Source of the DNA: Acidobacteriota bacterium
GTDB taxonomy: Bacteria > Acidobacteriota > Blastocatellia > HR10
Length of the DNA: 64,000 bases
Assembly: GCA_030550025.1 (NCBI GenBank)
Contig: JAUQQC010000001.1
Coordinates: 372,001 to 436,000, forward strand
Direction: 5' to 3'
Under the pieces are notes generated by a model that was given only the letters and a program-made list of their open reading frames with translations, was not told the DNA's origin and ran no database searches. The translations under genes and the position numbers were made by a program. Of the stretch, positions 52,998 to 61,049 are shown one piece after another. Positions within the stretch are counted from its first letter, which is position 1, and every line of letters starts with the position of its first letter.

Positions 52998-55900
52998 ATG
53001 GGGTGGTCGGGATGGAGGGTAGACGAGCGCGATGCGTGTGGAGTTGGGTTTATCGCAGACCTGAAGGGGACGGCCCGGCATGAGATTTTGCGGTGGGCGC
53101 TTGAGGCACTCTCGCAGCTACAGCATCGTGGAGCTGTCTCGGCAGATGGGGAGACCGGGGATGGAGCGGGCGTACTCTTTCAATTGCCGCAGGGCTTTTT
53201 CCGGCGCGAGGCGGTGCGGCGGGGAGCGCGCCTGTGTCACATGGAGAAGCTGGCTGTCGGCATGACCTTTCTCCCGCAGGAGCCGGAGGCTCTGACGGAA
53301 GCGCGAAGGGTCATCGAGGCGATCGTACGTGGATGGGCGTGTCGGCCGAGCCGATTGCGCGTACGGTGGATCGGATGGCGTTCAGTACCCATCGTTCACG
53401 CGACTCTCGGGGAGAAGGCGGCCGCCGAATGCCCGACGATCGAACAATTCTTGATCTCCAGTGGGGAGGAACCATGTTCCGGGGAGCGCTTCGAGCGCGA
53501 GTTGTATCTGATCCGCAAGCAGATCGAGCGGCGAATGCGTGAGCTGTCGCTTCCGGCCTATATCGTCTCGCTCTCGCATCGCACGCTCATCTACAAGGGG
53601 CTCATGGTCTCATCGCGGCTTGGCCGATTCTATCCTGACTTGCAGAATCGTTCCTTCAAGACCTCGTTCGCGGTCTTCCACCAACGATACAGCACGAACA
53701 CGCTTCCGAATTGGAGACTCGCTCAACCCTTCCGCATGCTCGCGCACAATGGGGAGATCAATACGCTCCAGGGGAATCGCAACTGGATGCGGGCGCGGGA
53801 AGCGGATCTTCGAGAATCGGTGTGGGGGGAAGAGGCGGAGTTGCTCTCGCCGATCCTGTGGGAGGAGGGGAGTGATTCGGCGAATTTGGACAATGCCTTG
53901 GAACTGCTGGTGCTCTCGGGGCGATCCATCCTCCATGCGATGATGATGCTCGTGCCGGAGGCCTATGAAGGAATCCCTGATCTGGATGAGGACGTGCGGG
54001 CGTTTTACGAGTATCACGAATGTCTGATGGAGCCGTGGGATGGGCCGGCGGCGCTCTGCTTCAGCGATGGGCGGATCGTCGGAGCGGCTTTGGATCGAAA
54101 TGGTCTGCGACCGGCTCGCTATTTGGTGACCAGGGATGGGCTCATATTGGTGGCTTCGGAGGCCGGTGTCCTCTCCATCTCGGAAGAACGCATTGTGGAG
54201 AAAGGGCGCTTGGGGCCTGGAATGATGCTCGCTGTGGACACCGCGCAGGGAGCGTTGTTACGCAATGATGAGATCAAGCGGACGATCTCTACCCGCCGAC
54301 CATATACACGGTGGGTCCGGATGCATTTGGTGAAAGGGCCGGAGGAAGAGGGATACGGGCTGGCGCGTGAGGAGGGCGAGAGGCAGGAGGCCAACGCCTT
54401 ACTGCGTTGGCAACGAGCGTTCGGGTACACGACCGAGGACCTGGACTTCCTCCTCAAGCCGATGGCCTTCGAGGGGAAGGAGCCGACGGGTTCGATGGGC
54501 GATGATACGCCACCTTCAGTGCTCTCGCAGAAGCCGCGCTTGCTCTACACCTATTTCAAGCAACGGTTCGCTCAGGTGACGAATCCGCCAATTGATCCCC
54601 TTCGCGAACAATTGGTGATGTCGCTCTCAATGCTCATTGGCGCACGTGGTCATTGGTTGGAGGAGTCTCCGGAAGCGTGTCGGTTGATCAAGTTACGAAG
54701 TCCGATCCTCGGCGAAGGGGATCTCGCCTGGGTGCTCCATCGGTGCGACGGGCGATGGCGGCGACTGGATGCCGTCTTTCCGGTATCAGACGGACCATCC
54801 GGGCTCCGTCTTGCGGTCCGGAGATTATGCGAGGAGGCCGAGCGTGCCGTGCGCGAGGGGGCGAGCCTGCTGCTTCTCAGCGATCGCGCGGTGGATGCCG
54901 AGCGGGCTCCCATCCCGATGCTTCTCGCCGTCGGCGCCGTGCATCACTCTTTGCTTCGATGCGGGCTTCGGCTGCGCGCGAGCCTGATCGCAGAGACCGG
55001 CGAGCCGCGCGAGGACCATCATTTCGCGTGTTTGCTCGGCTATGGGGCGAACGCCGTCCATCCCTATCTCGCGATGGAGACAGTGCGAGCGGTGGCGCGG
55101 GAGCGAGGAGTGGATCCAATCGGCGCGCTGCGGAACTACGTGCGCGCCATCGAGAAGGGGCTCTTGAAGATCATGTCGAAGATGGGCATCTCGGTGCTGC
55201 TCAGTTATCATGGGGCCCAAGTCTTCGAAGCGATCGGGTTGGCGCGCGATCTCGTGGACGAATGTTTCACAGGGACGCCTTCACGCATCGGAGGGGTAAG
55301 TTATGAAGGCGTGGCTCAAGATGTCCTCCGCCTCCACGAGGCGGCCTTTCGGGCGACGGTGCTGCGACTCGAGGATCACGGCTTCTATCGCTTTCGTCGG
55401 CAGGGCGAGTATCATGCGTTCCATCCGGAGGTCATTCGCGCACTGCAGCGCGCCGTACGTACGGGCGATCGCGAGGCATTTCGCGCCTATGTGCGCGCCG
55501 TGGAGGAGCGGCCGCCTGTCGCGTTGCGAGATTTGCTCGACTTTCGGCGTGCGGCCATCCCTCTTCCGCTTGGGGAAGTGGAGCCGGTTGAGGCGATCAT
55601 ACGCCGATTCTCGACGTCGGCGATGTCGCATGGGGCGCTCAGTCGCGAGGCACATGAAGCGATCGCCATCGCGATGAATCGGCTGGGCGCGCGCTCCAAT
55701 AGCGGCGAGGGGGGAGAGGATCCGCAACGGTATCGTCCCCGTCCGAGCGGGGAATGGCTCAATAGCGCCATCAAGCAGGTGGCCTCGGCTCGTTTCGGCG
55801 TCACGCCGGAGTATCTCTGTTCGGCCCTCGAGTTGGAGATCAAGATGGCTCAAGGTTCCAAACCGGGCGAGGGGGGACAACTCCCCGGGCATAAAGTCAC

Positions 55901-57614
55901 CCCGGAAATTGCCCGCATCCGTCACACTCTCCCTGGCATTACCCTCATCTCCCCCCCGCCCCATCACGACATCTATTCGATCGAGGACTTGGCACAGCTC
56001 ATCTACGACTTGCGCCAGATCAACCCCCTGGCGCGCATCGCGGTGAAGCTCGTCGCCGAAGCCGGGATCGGAACGATCGCAGCGGGTGTGGCGAAAGCTG
56101 GTGCTGATATCATCCACGTGAGCGGTCACGATGGAGGGACGGGCGCTTCACCCCTAGGCTCGATCAAACATGCTGGCATCCCGTGGGAGCTGGGGCTAAG
56201 CGAAGTGCACCGCGTGCTGTGCGCCAATGGCCTTCGCGAACGCGTCCGCGTGCGTGTGGATGGTGGCTTGAAGACGGGACGTGATGTCGTCCTGGCGGCG
56301 TTGCTAGGAGCCGACGAATTCGGATTCGGAACCACAGCTCTCGTGGCCCTCGGGTGCGTGATGGCGCGGCAGTGCCATCTGAACACGTGCCCGGTTGGCG
56401 TCGCCTCGCAACGCGAGGATTTGCGGGCGCGCTTCCCCGGGCGTCCTCAACATCTCGAACGATTCTTCCTCTTCATCGCCGAGCAGGTGCGGGAGATCCT
56501 CGCCGCACTCGGCGTCCGGCGCGTGGAGGAGATCATCGGGCGCACGGATCTTCTCTTCCCGAAGGGGATAGAGACAGGGGGCGAACGCCCATTCCCCTCT
56601 GAAGAACCGGCGTGGGTGGTTCCTATTCTTGAGCGGGAAGCCCATCTTTTCTTAGACGAGCTGCTTTGTGGGAACCCACAGGTCTCGATTCAAAGTGCGG
56701 GACGCCGAGCAGGGCGGTCGGGTTGGGAGAATGAATCTCGCTCCTCGCTCAGCATTCGGACGAATTCTTCCGGCACGCTTGACGAGCGCCTGTTACCGAA
56801 GGTCATGCCGGCCATTGAAGGGGAGCGAACGGTTCGGCTCGCACTTCCGATCCGGAACACGGATCGCGCGGTCGGAGCGCGTATTGCCGGAGAGATCGCG
56901 CGGCGCTACGGCGATGCCGGATTGCCGGGGACGGAGATCGAGCTTCAGCTCCGCGGATCGGCCGGACAGAGTTTCGGCGCATTCTGCTTACCAGGGATGC
57001 GGTTGATCCTCATCGGGGAGGCCAATGACTATGTCGGTAAGGGGATGCGCGGAGGGGAAATCATCGTCCGTCCACCCGAAAGGGCATCCTATATCTGGCA
57101 CGAGAGCGTCATCGTGGGGAATACGGTCCTCTACGGAGCGACCGGAGGGCGACTGTTCGCTGCCGGACGAGCGGGCGAACGCTTCGCCGTGCGTAATAGT
57201 GGCGCTATCGCCGTTGTCGAAGGAGTCGGCGATCACGGATGCGAATACATGACGGGCGGCATCGTCCTTGTGCTCGGCGAGACGGGGCGGAACTTCGCAG
57301 CCGGCATGACCGGCGGTCTCGCCTTCGTCCTCGATGAGCAGGGACAGCTTGCGGTGCGATATAACCCCGAGCTGGTGTGCCTGAGGCGACTGCGGGAGGA
57401 CGACGAGGAACTTGTCCGCCTATTGCTCCACGAGCATCTCCGCGTGACGATGAGTCCGCGCGCGCAGGAGGTCCTTGAACGGTGGGACGAGTGGAAGAGG
57501 CTTTTTTGGAAGGTCATCCCTCTGGCCGCCGATGAGCGCATCGAAGCATCCCTGCGAGAGCAGGCATTCGCATCGGTGAGAGGGGGCGAGGTCTCTGAGG
57601 ACATCTTCGCCTGA
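52998..57614 (+). CDS. gltB: Glutamate synthase large subunit
   Basis: 1538 residues. Transfers the amide of glutamine to 2-oxoglutarate. A 13-residue propeptide precedes the glutaminase nucleophile C14 (DACGVGFIADL). The central and FMN domains follow (MSHGALSREAHEAIAIAMNRLG; GGEDPQRY; HDGGTGASPLGSIKHAG), then the 3Fe-4S cysteines ARQCHLNTCPVGVA and the C-terminal GXGXG domain (NDYVGKGMRGGEIIVRPPE; GDHGCEYMTGG). All catalytic parts look intact. No gltD stands next to it, so electrons come from a distant small subunit or from ferredoxin. AGAGGGGGG precedes the ATG. Likely cotranscribed with the 62-residue ORF. Confidence 0.95.
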   Translation: MGWSGWRVDERDACGVGFIADLKGTARHEILRWALEALSQLQHRGAVSADGETGDGAGVLFQLPQGFFRREAVRRGARLCHMEKLAVGMTFLPQEPEALTEARRVIEAIVRGWACRPSRLRVRWIGWRSVPIVHATLGEKAAAECPTIEQFLISSGEEPCSGERFERELYLIRKQIERRMRELSLPAYIVSLSHRTLIYKGLMVSSRLGRFYPDLQNRSFKTSFAVFHQRYSTNTLPNWRLAQPFRMLAHNGEINTLQGNRNWMRAREADLRESVWGEEAELLSPILWEEGSDSANLDNALELLVLSGRSILHAMMMLVPEAYEGIPDLDEDVRAFYEYHECLMEPWDGPAALCFSDGRIVGAALDRNGLRPARYLVTRDGLILVASEAGVLSISEERIVEKGRLGPGMMLAVDTAQGALLRNDEIKRTISTRRPYTRWVRMHLVKGPEEEGYGLAREEGERQEANALLRWQRAFGYTTEDLDFLLKPMAFEGKEPTGSMGDDTPPSVLSQKPRLLYTYFKQRFAQVTNPPIDPLREQLVMSLSMLIGARGHWLEESPEACRLIKLRSPILGEGDLAWVLHRCDGRWRRLDAVFPVSDGPSGLRLAVRRLCEEAERAVREGASLLLLSDRAVDAERAPIPMLLAVGAVHHSLLRCGLRLRASLIAETGEPREDHHFACLLGYGANAVHPYLAMETVRAVARERGVDPIGALRNYVRAIEKGLLKIMSKMGISVLLSYHGAQVFEAIGLARDLVDECFTGTPSRIGGVSYEGVAQDVLRLHEAAFRATVLRLEDHGFYRFRRQGEYHAFHPEVIRALQRAVRTGDREAFRAYVRAVEERPPVALRDLLDFRRAAIPLPLGEVEPVEAIIRRFSTSAMSHGALSREAHEAIAIAMNRLGARSNSGEGGEDPQRYRPRPSGEWLNSAIKQVASARFGVTPEYLCSALELEIKMAQGSKPGEGGQLPGHKVTPEIARIRHTLPGITLISPPPHHDIYSIEDLAQLIYDLRQINPLARIAVKLVAEAGIGTIAAGVAKAGADIIHVSGHDGGTGASPLGSIKHAGIPWELGLSEVHRVLCANGLRERVRVRVDGGLKTGRDVVLAALLGADEFGFGTTALVALGCVMARQCHLNTCPVGVASQREDLRARFPGRPQHLERFFLFIAEQVREILAALGVRRVEEIIGRTDLLFPKGIETGGERPFPSEEPAWVVPILEREAHLFLDELLCGNPQVSIQSAGRRAGRSGWENESRSSLSIRTNSSGTLDERLLPKVMPAIEGERTVRLALPIRNTDRAVGARIAGEIARRYGDAGLPGTEIELQLRGSAGQSFGAFCLPGMRLILIGEANDYVGKGMRGGEIIVRPPERASYIWHESVIVGNTVLYGATGGRLFAAGRAGERFAVRNSGAIAVVEGVGDHGCEYMTGGIVLVLGETGRNFAAGMTGGLAFVLDEQGQLAVRYNPELVCLRRLREDDEELVRLLLHEHLRVTMSPRAQEVLERWDEWKRLFWKVIPLAADERIEASLREQAFASVRGGEVSEDIFA

Positions 57615-57651
57615 CGCGCTTCGTCGACCGCTTGTAGCCTGCTCTTCCCGA

Positions 57652-58749
57652 TCACGGGACGATGACGCTTTTCACCGACATCCAGCGAGCCGTCGCCTCA
57701 AGCGCCTCCGTGGCGTGATCTAGAGGGAAACGATGAGAGACCAACCGATCGAAAGGGAAGCGATCGCCTTCTCGTCTCAAGAACTCCAGCGCCATGGCCA
57801 TGTGACGTGGCTCGCTCGCCCACGAGCCGTAGACGGTCAACTGCTTGCGCGTGATCACGTGCGGATTGAGCAGCGTCGGACCTGCGTCGCCATAGTGGCC
57901 GAGCACGAGATACTTACCCCCATCGCGGCACATCTCCCATCCTTCGGAGACGACCGCCGGCAGTCCGACGCATTCAATGACGACATCGGCGCCGTAGCCG
58001 CCGGAGAGCTCTTTCACTCGCTCGATCCGTTCGACCGGATCTGTGACCTCCTCGATGGAGATCGTATGGTCGGCGCCGAAGGCCTTGGCCAGCTCCAGCC
58101 GATGGGTCGGGCCGCCGATCACGATCGTCTGAAGCGCACCGGCCGTCTTCGCCACGGCGAGCGCCGCCAGTCCCACGGGACCGCTCCCTTGAATCACAAC
58201 AGTGTCTCCCCAACTGATCCCCACTCGCTCGATCCCATGAACGGCCGTGTTGAGCGCACATCCGGCGCCAATGACCATCTCCGTCGAGAGGTCGTTCAAT
58301 TTGAAGATCGCCGATCCCGGAAGGAGCACGTGATATTCCGCATAGCCTCCCAGGAAATGTGGAGGGGTATCGCACGCGTACGTGATCCCATAGGCTCGGC
58401 GTTTGAGGCAGCGCGTCGGTTGCCTCTTCTGCACACAATAAAAACATTGCCCGCATAGACGCCCGGCATACCAGGCCACGCGATCGCCTTCGCTCAAGGG
58501 CGCTCCGGTCCAATCCGTGGTCACCCCCTCGCCTAACTTCACGATGGTTCCAACGGTCTCATGGCCGAGGATGATCGGACGCGGGATCGGCAATTGTCCC
58601 TTCCAGAGATGGACGTCTGTTCCGCAAATGCCGGCCATCTCGACGCGGACGAGTACTGCGCCGGGTTCCAGTTCCTCCGGCAGCGGATACTCTCGGATTT
58701 CCAAAGGCTGATGAAAATCGGGCATGACGGCCGCTTTCGCCGTTCTCAT
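57652..58749 (-). CDS. Zinc-dependent medium-chain alcohol dehydrogenase
   Basis: 365 residues of the MDR family. Catalytic zinc ligands are C42 (AGICGTD) and H63-E64 (LGHETVG); structural zinc cysteines are C99, C102, C105 and C114 (CGQCFYCVQKRQPTRC). The NAD(P) motif is GSGPVGLAALAVAK. It oxidises an alcohol to an aldehyde or ketone, or the reverse; threonine- or sorbitol-dehydrogenase-like relatives are possible. Its ATG overlaps the stop of the hydrolase gene upstream (ATGA, 58746-58749). Last gene of the aldehyde dehydrogenase-hydrolase-alcohol dehydrogenase operon. Confidence 0.92.
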   Translation of the reverse strand: MRTAKAAVMPDFHQPLEIREYPLPEELEPGAVLVRVEMAGICGTDVHLWKGQLPIPRPIILGHETVGTIVKLGEGVTTDWTGAPLSEGDRVAWYAGRLCGQCFYCVQKRQPTRCLKRRAYGITYACDTPPHFLGGYAEYHVLLPGSAIFKLNDLSTEMVIGAGCALNTAVHGIERVGISWGDTVVIQGSGPVGLAALAVAKTAGALQTIVIGGPTHRLELAKAFGADHTISIEEVTDPVERIERVKELSGGYGADVVIECVGLPAVVSEGWEMCRDGGKYLVLGHYGDAGPTLLNPHVITRKQLTVYGSWASEPRHMAMALEFLRREGDRFPFDRLVSHRFPLDHATEALEATARWMSVKSVIVP

Positions 58750-59552
58750 CGCTCACGCTCCTTCAGGAATTCGATCACGATGCGGTTGAACGCCTCCGCT
58801 TGCTCGATGAAGACGAGATGGCGGGCTCCGGGGAAGATCATCAAGCGAGCGTTCGGGATGGCCCGCGCGAGCCGCAATGAGTTCTCCGATGGAACGATCG
58901 GATCCTCGCTTCCGGTCACAATCAGCGTAGGGGCTTGGAGCGCGTTCAAGCGCGATTCGGTCTCAAAACGGAGACAGGCGGCGAATTGCCGTTGCCATGC
59001 GTAGGCGGGGGGAAGATGGGCCTTTCGTCGCGCGAGGAATTCCTCGACGATCTCCGGGTGCTCGGCTAGGAACCGGTCGCTGAAGCGCAAGGAGAGACCG
59101 CGACGTAAGGCCGCTTCCCGATCTTCGGCTTCGAGTTCCGAGCGCATCTGCGCCGCCGTCTCCGGGGACATCAGCACGGCGTTCTCTCCACCGAAGCTCG
59201 TCGAGACCAAGATGAGCTTGGAGACAACATCGGGATGCCGGAGCGCGATTTCCTGCGCGATGTATCCGCCCATGGAATGGCCGAGCACGTGTGCGCGCGC
59301 CACGTTCAGAGCGCCAAGTAGTGCCACCGCATCTTCTGCCATCATCTCGATGGTGTATTCGCAATCGGGTTTCTCCGAGAGTCCGGCACCCCGATTGTCG
59401 AAGGCGATGACCCGGAAATGTTGTGAGAGATCCGGGACTTGGCGAAACCAACTCCAAACGCCGAAACCCAATCCGGCGACAAGCAGCAACGGCTCTCCCG
59501 TACCGTGGACCTCATAGTACAGCTCGACCCCATTGACCTGCGCGTGCGGCAT
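58746..59552 (-). CDS. Alpha/beta-fold hydrolase
   Basis: 268 residues. The triad is S93 (LGHSMGGYIAQ), D217 (GSEDPIVP) and H245 (GARHLVFIE); the oxyanion region is LLLVAGLGFGVWSWF and FDNRGAGLSEKP is conserved. It resembles 3-oxoadipate enol-lactonase and related esterases, without enough detail to name a substrate. No signal peptide, so cytoplasmic. It begins 5 bp after the aldehyde dehydrogenase stop and overlaps the alcohol dehydrogenase start, so all three are co-translated. An ester or lactone linked to the alcohol/aldehyde pathway is a reasonable guess. Confidence 0.9.
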   Translation of the reverse strand: MPHAQVNGVELYYEVHGTGEPLLLVAGLGFGVWSWFRQVPDLSQHFRVIAFDNRGAGLSEKPDCEYTIEMMAEDAVALLGALNVARAHVLGHSMGGYIAQEIALRHPDVVSKLILVSTSFGGENAVLMSPETAAQMRSELEAEDREAALRRGLSLRFSDRFLAEHPEIVEEFLARRKAHLPPAYAWQRQFAACLRFETESRLNALQAPTLIVTGSEDPIVPSENSLRLARAIPNARLMIFPGARHLVFIEQAEAFNRIVIEFLKERER

Positions 59553-59557
59553 CTCTC

Positions 59558-60988
59558 TCAGCTCACGTTGAGATTCAAGACGAGGACGCGCAACTCGGTC
59601 ATCTCCTCGATGGCCGAGCGCACACCTTCGCGGCCAAACCCGGAGTCTTTCACGCCCCCGTAGGGCATGTGATCGGCGCGGTAGGTCGGCACATCGTTGA
59701 TGATCAATCCGCCCACATCAATCGCCTGATAGGCATGAAAGATGCGGTTCACATCCCGGGTGAAGACGCCCGCCTGCAGTCCATAGCGCGAAGCGTTGAC
59801 CTGGCCGATGGCCTCGTCAAAATCGGCGTAGCGACTCACGATGACTACCGGCGCGAAGACCTCCTCGCAGCTCACTTTCATCTCCGGCGTGACATCGGTG
59901 AGCACCGTCGGCATCAAGAAAGCCCCGCTGCGCTCGCCGCCGATGAGAACTTTCGCCCCCGATTGAACCGCTTCCCGAATCCAGGTCTCGGCGCGTTCGG
60001 CGGCGGCCACGCTGATCATCGGGCCGACATCAGTCCTTTCGTCTCTCGGATCGCCGACGATCAGGTTCCTGACGCCTTCCAACACGCGCTCGAGAAAAGG
60101 TTCATACACGGCCTCATGCACGTAGATCCGCTGCACCGAGATGCAGGTTTGACCGGCGTAGGCGAAGCCGCCTTGTACACAACGTTTGGCCGCCCAGTCG
60201 AGATCGGCGTCCTCGTGTACGATGACGGCGGCGTTTCCGCCGAGTTCCAGCGTCACTTTCTTTTTCGGCGCCTGCGCCTTGAGCATCCAGCCGACCTGGG
60301 CGCTGCCGGTGAAGGTGAGCTTCTTAATGCGCTCATCGGCGAGCATCTGTCCGGCGACGTCGTTGGAGCAAGGCAGCACGCTCAAGCCCCCTTCGGGCCA
60401 GCCCGCCTCGCAGACGATCTCGCCCAGCCGCAGGGCCGACAGCGGCGTCTGCGGCGCCGGCTTGATGATGATGGGATTGCCTGACGCTAGCGCCGGAGCC
60501 ACTTTGTGCGCCACCAGGTTCAAGGGGAAATTGAACGGCGTGATGCCGAGAATCGGCCCGATAGGAAATCGGCGCACGACCGCCCAGCGATTCTCCGAAC
60601 CGGCGAGCCAATCCAGCGGCAGTAGCTCTCCGCCCAACCGCTTGGCTTCTTCCGCGGCCACCGTGAACGTCTGAACGGCGCGCGCGACCTCAATACGCGC
60701 GTCCCGTATGGGCTTTCCCGCTTCCAGCGTGATCAGCTCAGCGAGTTCCTCTTTGCGTGCCGTAAGCTCGTTGGCCACGCGACGGAGCACCTCCGCCCGC
60801 CTGTAAGATGGCAACTGCCGCGTCGTCTCAAACGCCGAGGCCGCCCGCGCGATGGCTTCCTCCGCATCGCGCGCGGAAGCATAGCTGACCACGGCGATCA
60901 CTTCCTGGTTGTACGGATTGCGAATCTCGACTTTCTCCGCCGACGTTCGGCGCTCGCCGCCGACGATGTAGGGATACTCCTTCGTCAT
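59558..60988 (-). CDS. NAD(P)-dependent aldehyde dehydrogenase
   Basis: 476 residues. Catalytic residues are N153 (PFNFPLNL), E248 (TLELGGN) and C282 (AGQTCISVQRIYVH). The cysteine context and the glycine-rich FTGSAQVGW match the non-phosphorylating glyceraldehyde-3-phosphate / lactaldehyde dehydrogenase branch. Oxidises an aldehyde to the acid. AGGAGGTGAACT precedes the ATG at 60988, and a 7-bp inverted repeat (61000-61030) lies immediately upstream of that ribosome site. First gene of the three-gene operon. Confidence 0.93.
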   Translation of the reverse strand: MTKEYPYIVGGERRTSAEKVEIRNPYNQEVIAVVSYASARDAEEAIARAASAFETTRQLPSYRRAEVLRRVANELTARKEELAELITLEAGKPIRDARIEVARAVQTFTVAAEEAKRLGGELLPLDWLAGSENRWAVVRRFPIGPILGITPFNFPLNLVAHKVAPALASGNPIIIKPAPQTPLSALRLGEIVCEAGWPEGGLSVLPCSNDVAGQMLADERIKKLTFTGSAQVGWMLKAQAPKKKVTLELGGNAAVIVHEDADLDWAAKRCVQGGFAYAGQTCISVQRIYVHEAVYEPFLERVLEGVRNLIVGDPRDERTDVGPMISVAAAERAETWIREAVQSGAKVLIGGERSGAFLMPTVLTDVTPEMKVSCEEVFAPVVIVSRYADFDEAIGQVNASRYGLQAGVFTRDVNRIFHAYQAIDVGGLIINDVPTYRADHMPYGGVKDSGFGREGVRSAIEEMTELRVLVLNLNVS

Positions 60989-60999
60989 AGTTCACCTCC

Positions 61000-61030
61000 T
61001 GCGCCGAGAGTTTTAACGACTCCCGGCGCA
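61000..61030 (-). terminator. Stem-loop between receptor 3 and the aldehyde dehydrogenase gene
   Basis: TGCGCCG (61000-61006) pairs with CGGCGCA (61024-61030), with inner GAG/CTC. It sits 19 bp past the receptor 3 stop and abuts the aldehyde dehydrogenase Shine-Dalgarno. It may terminate the receptor message or control translation of the operon; no U-tract. Confidence 0.45.
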
Positions 61031-61049
61031 GGTCGCAAGCTTTTCATGG

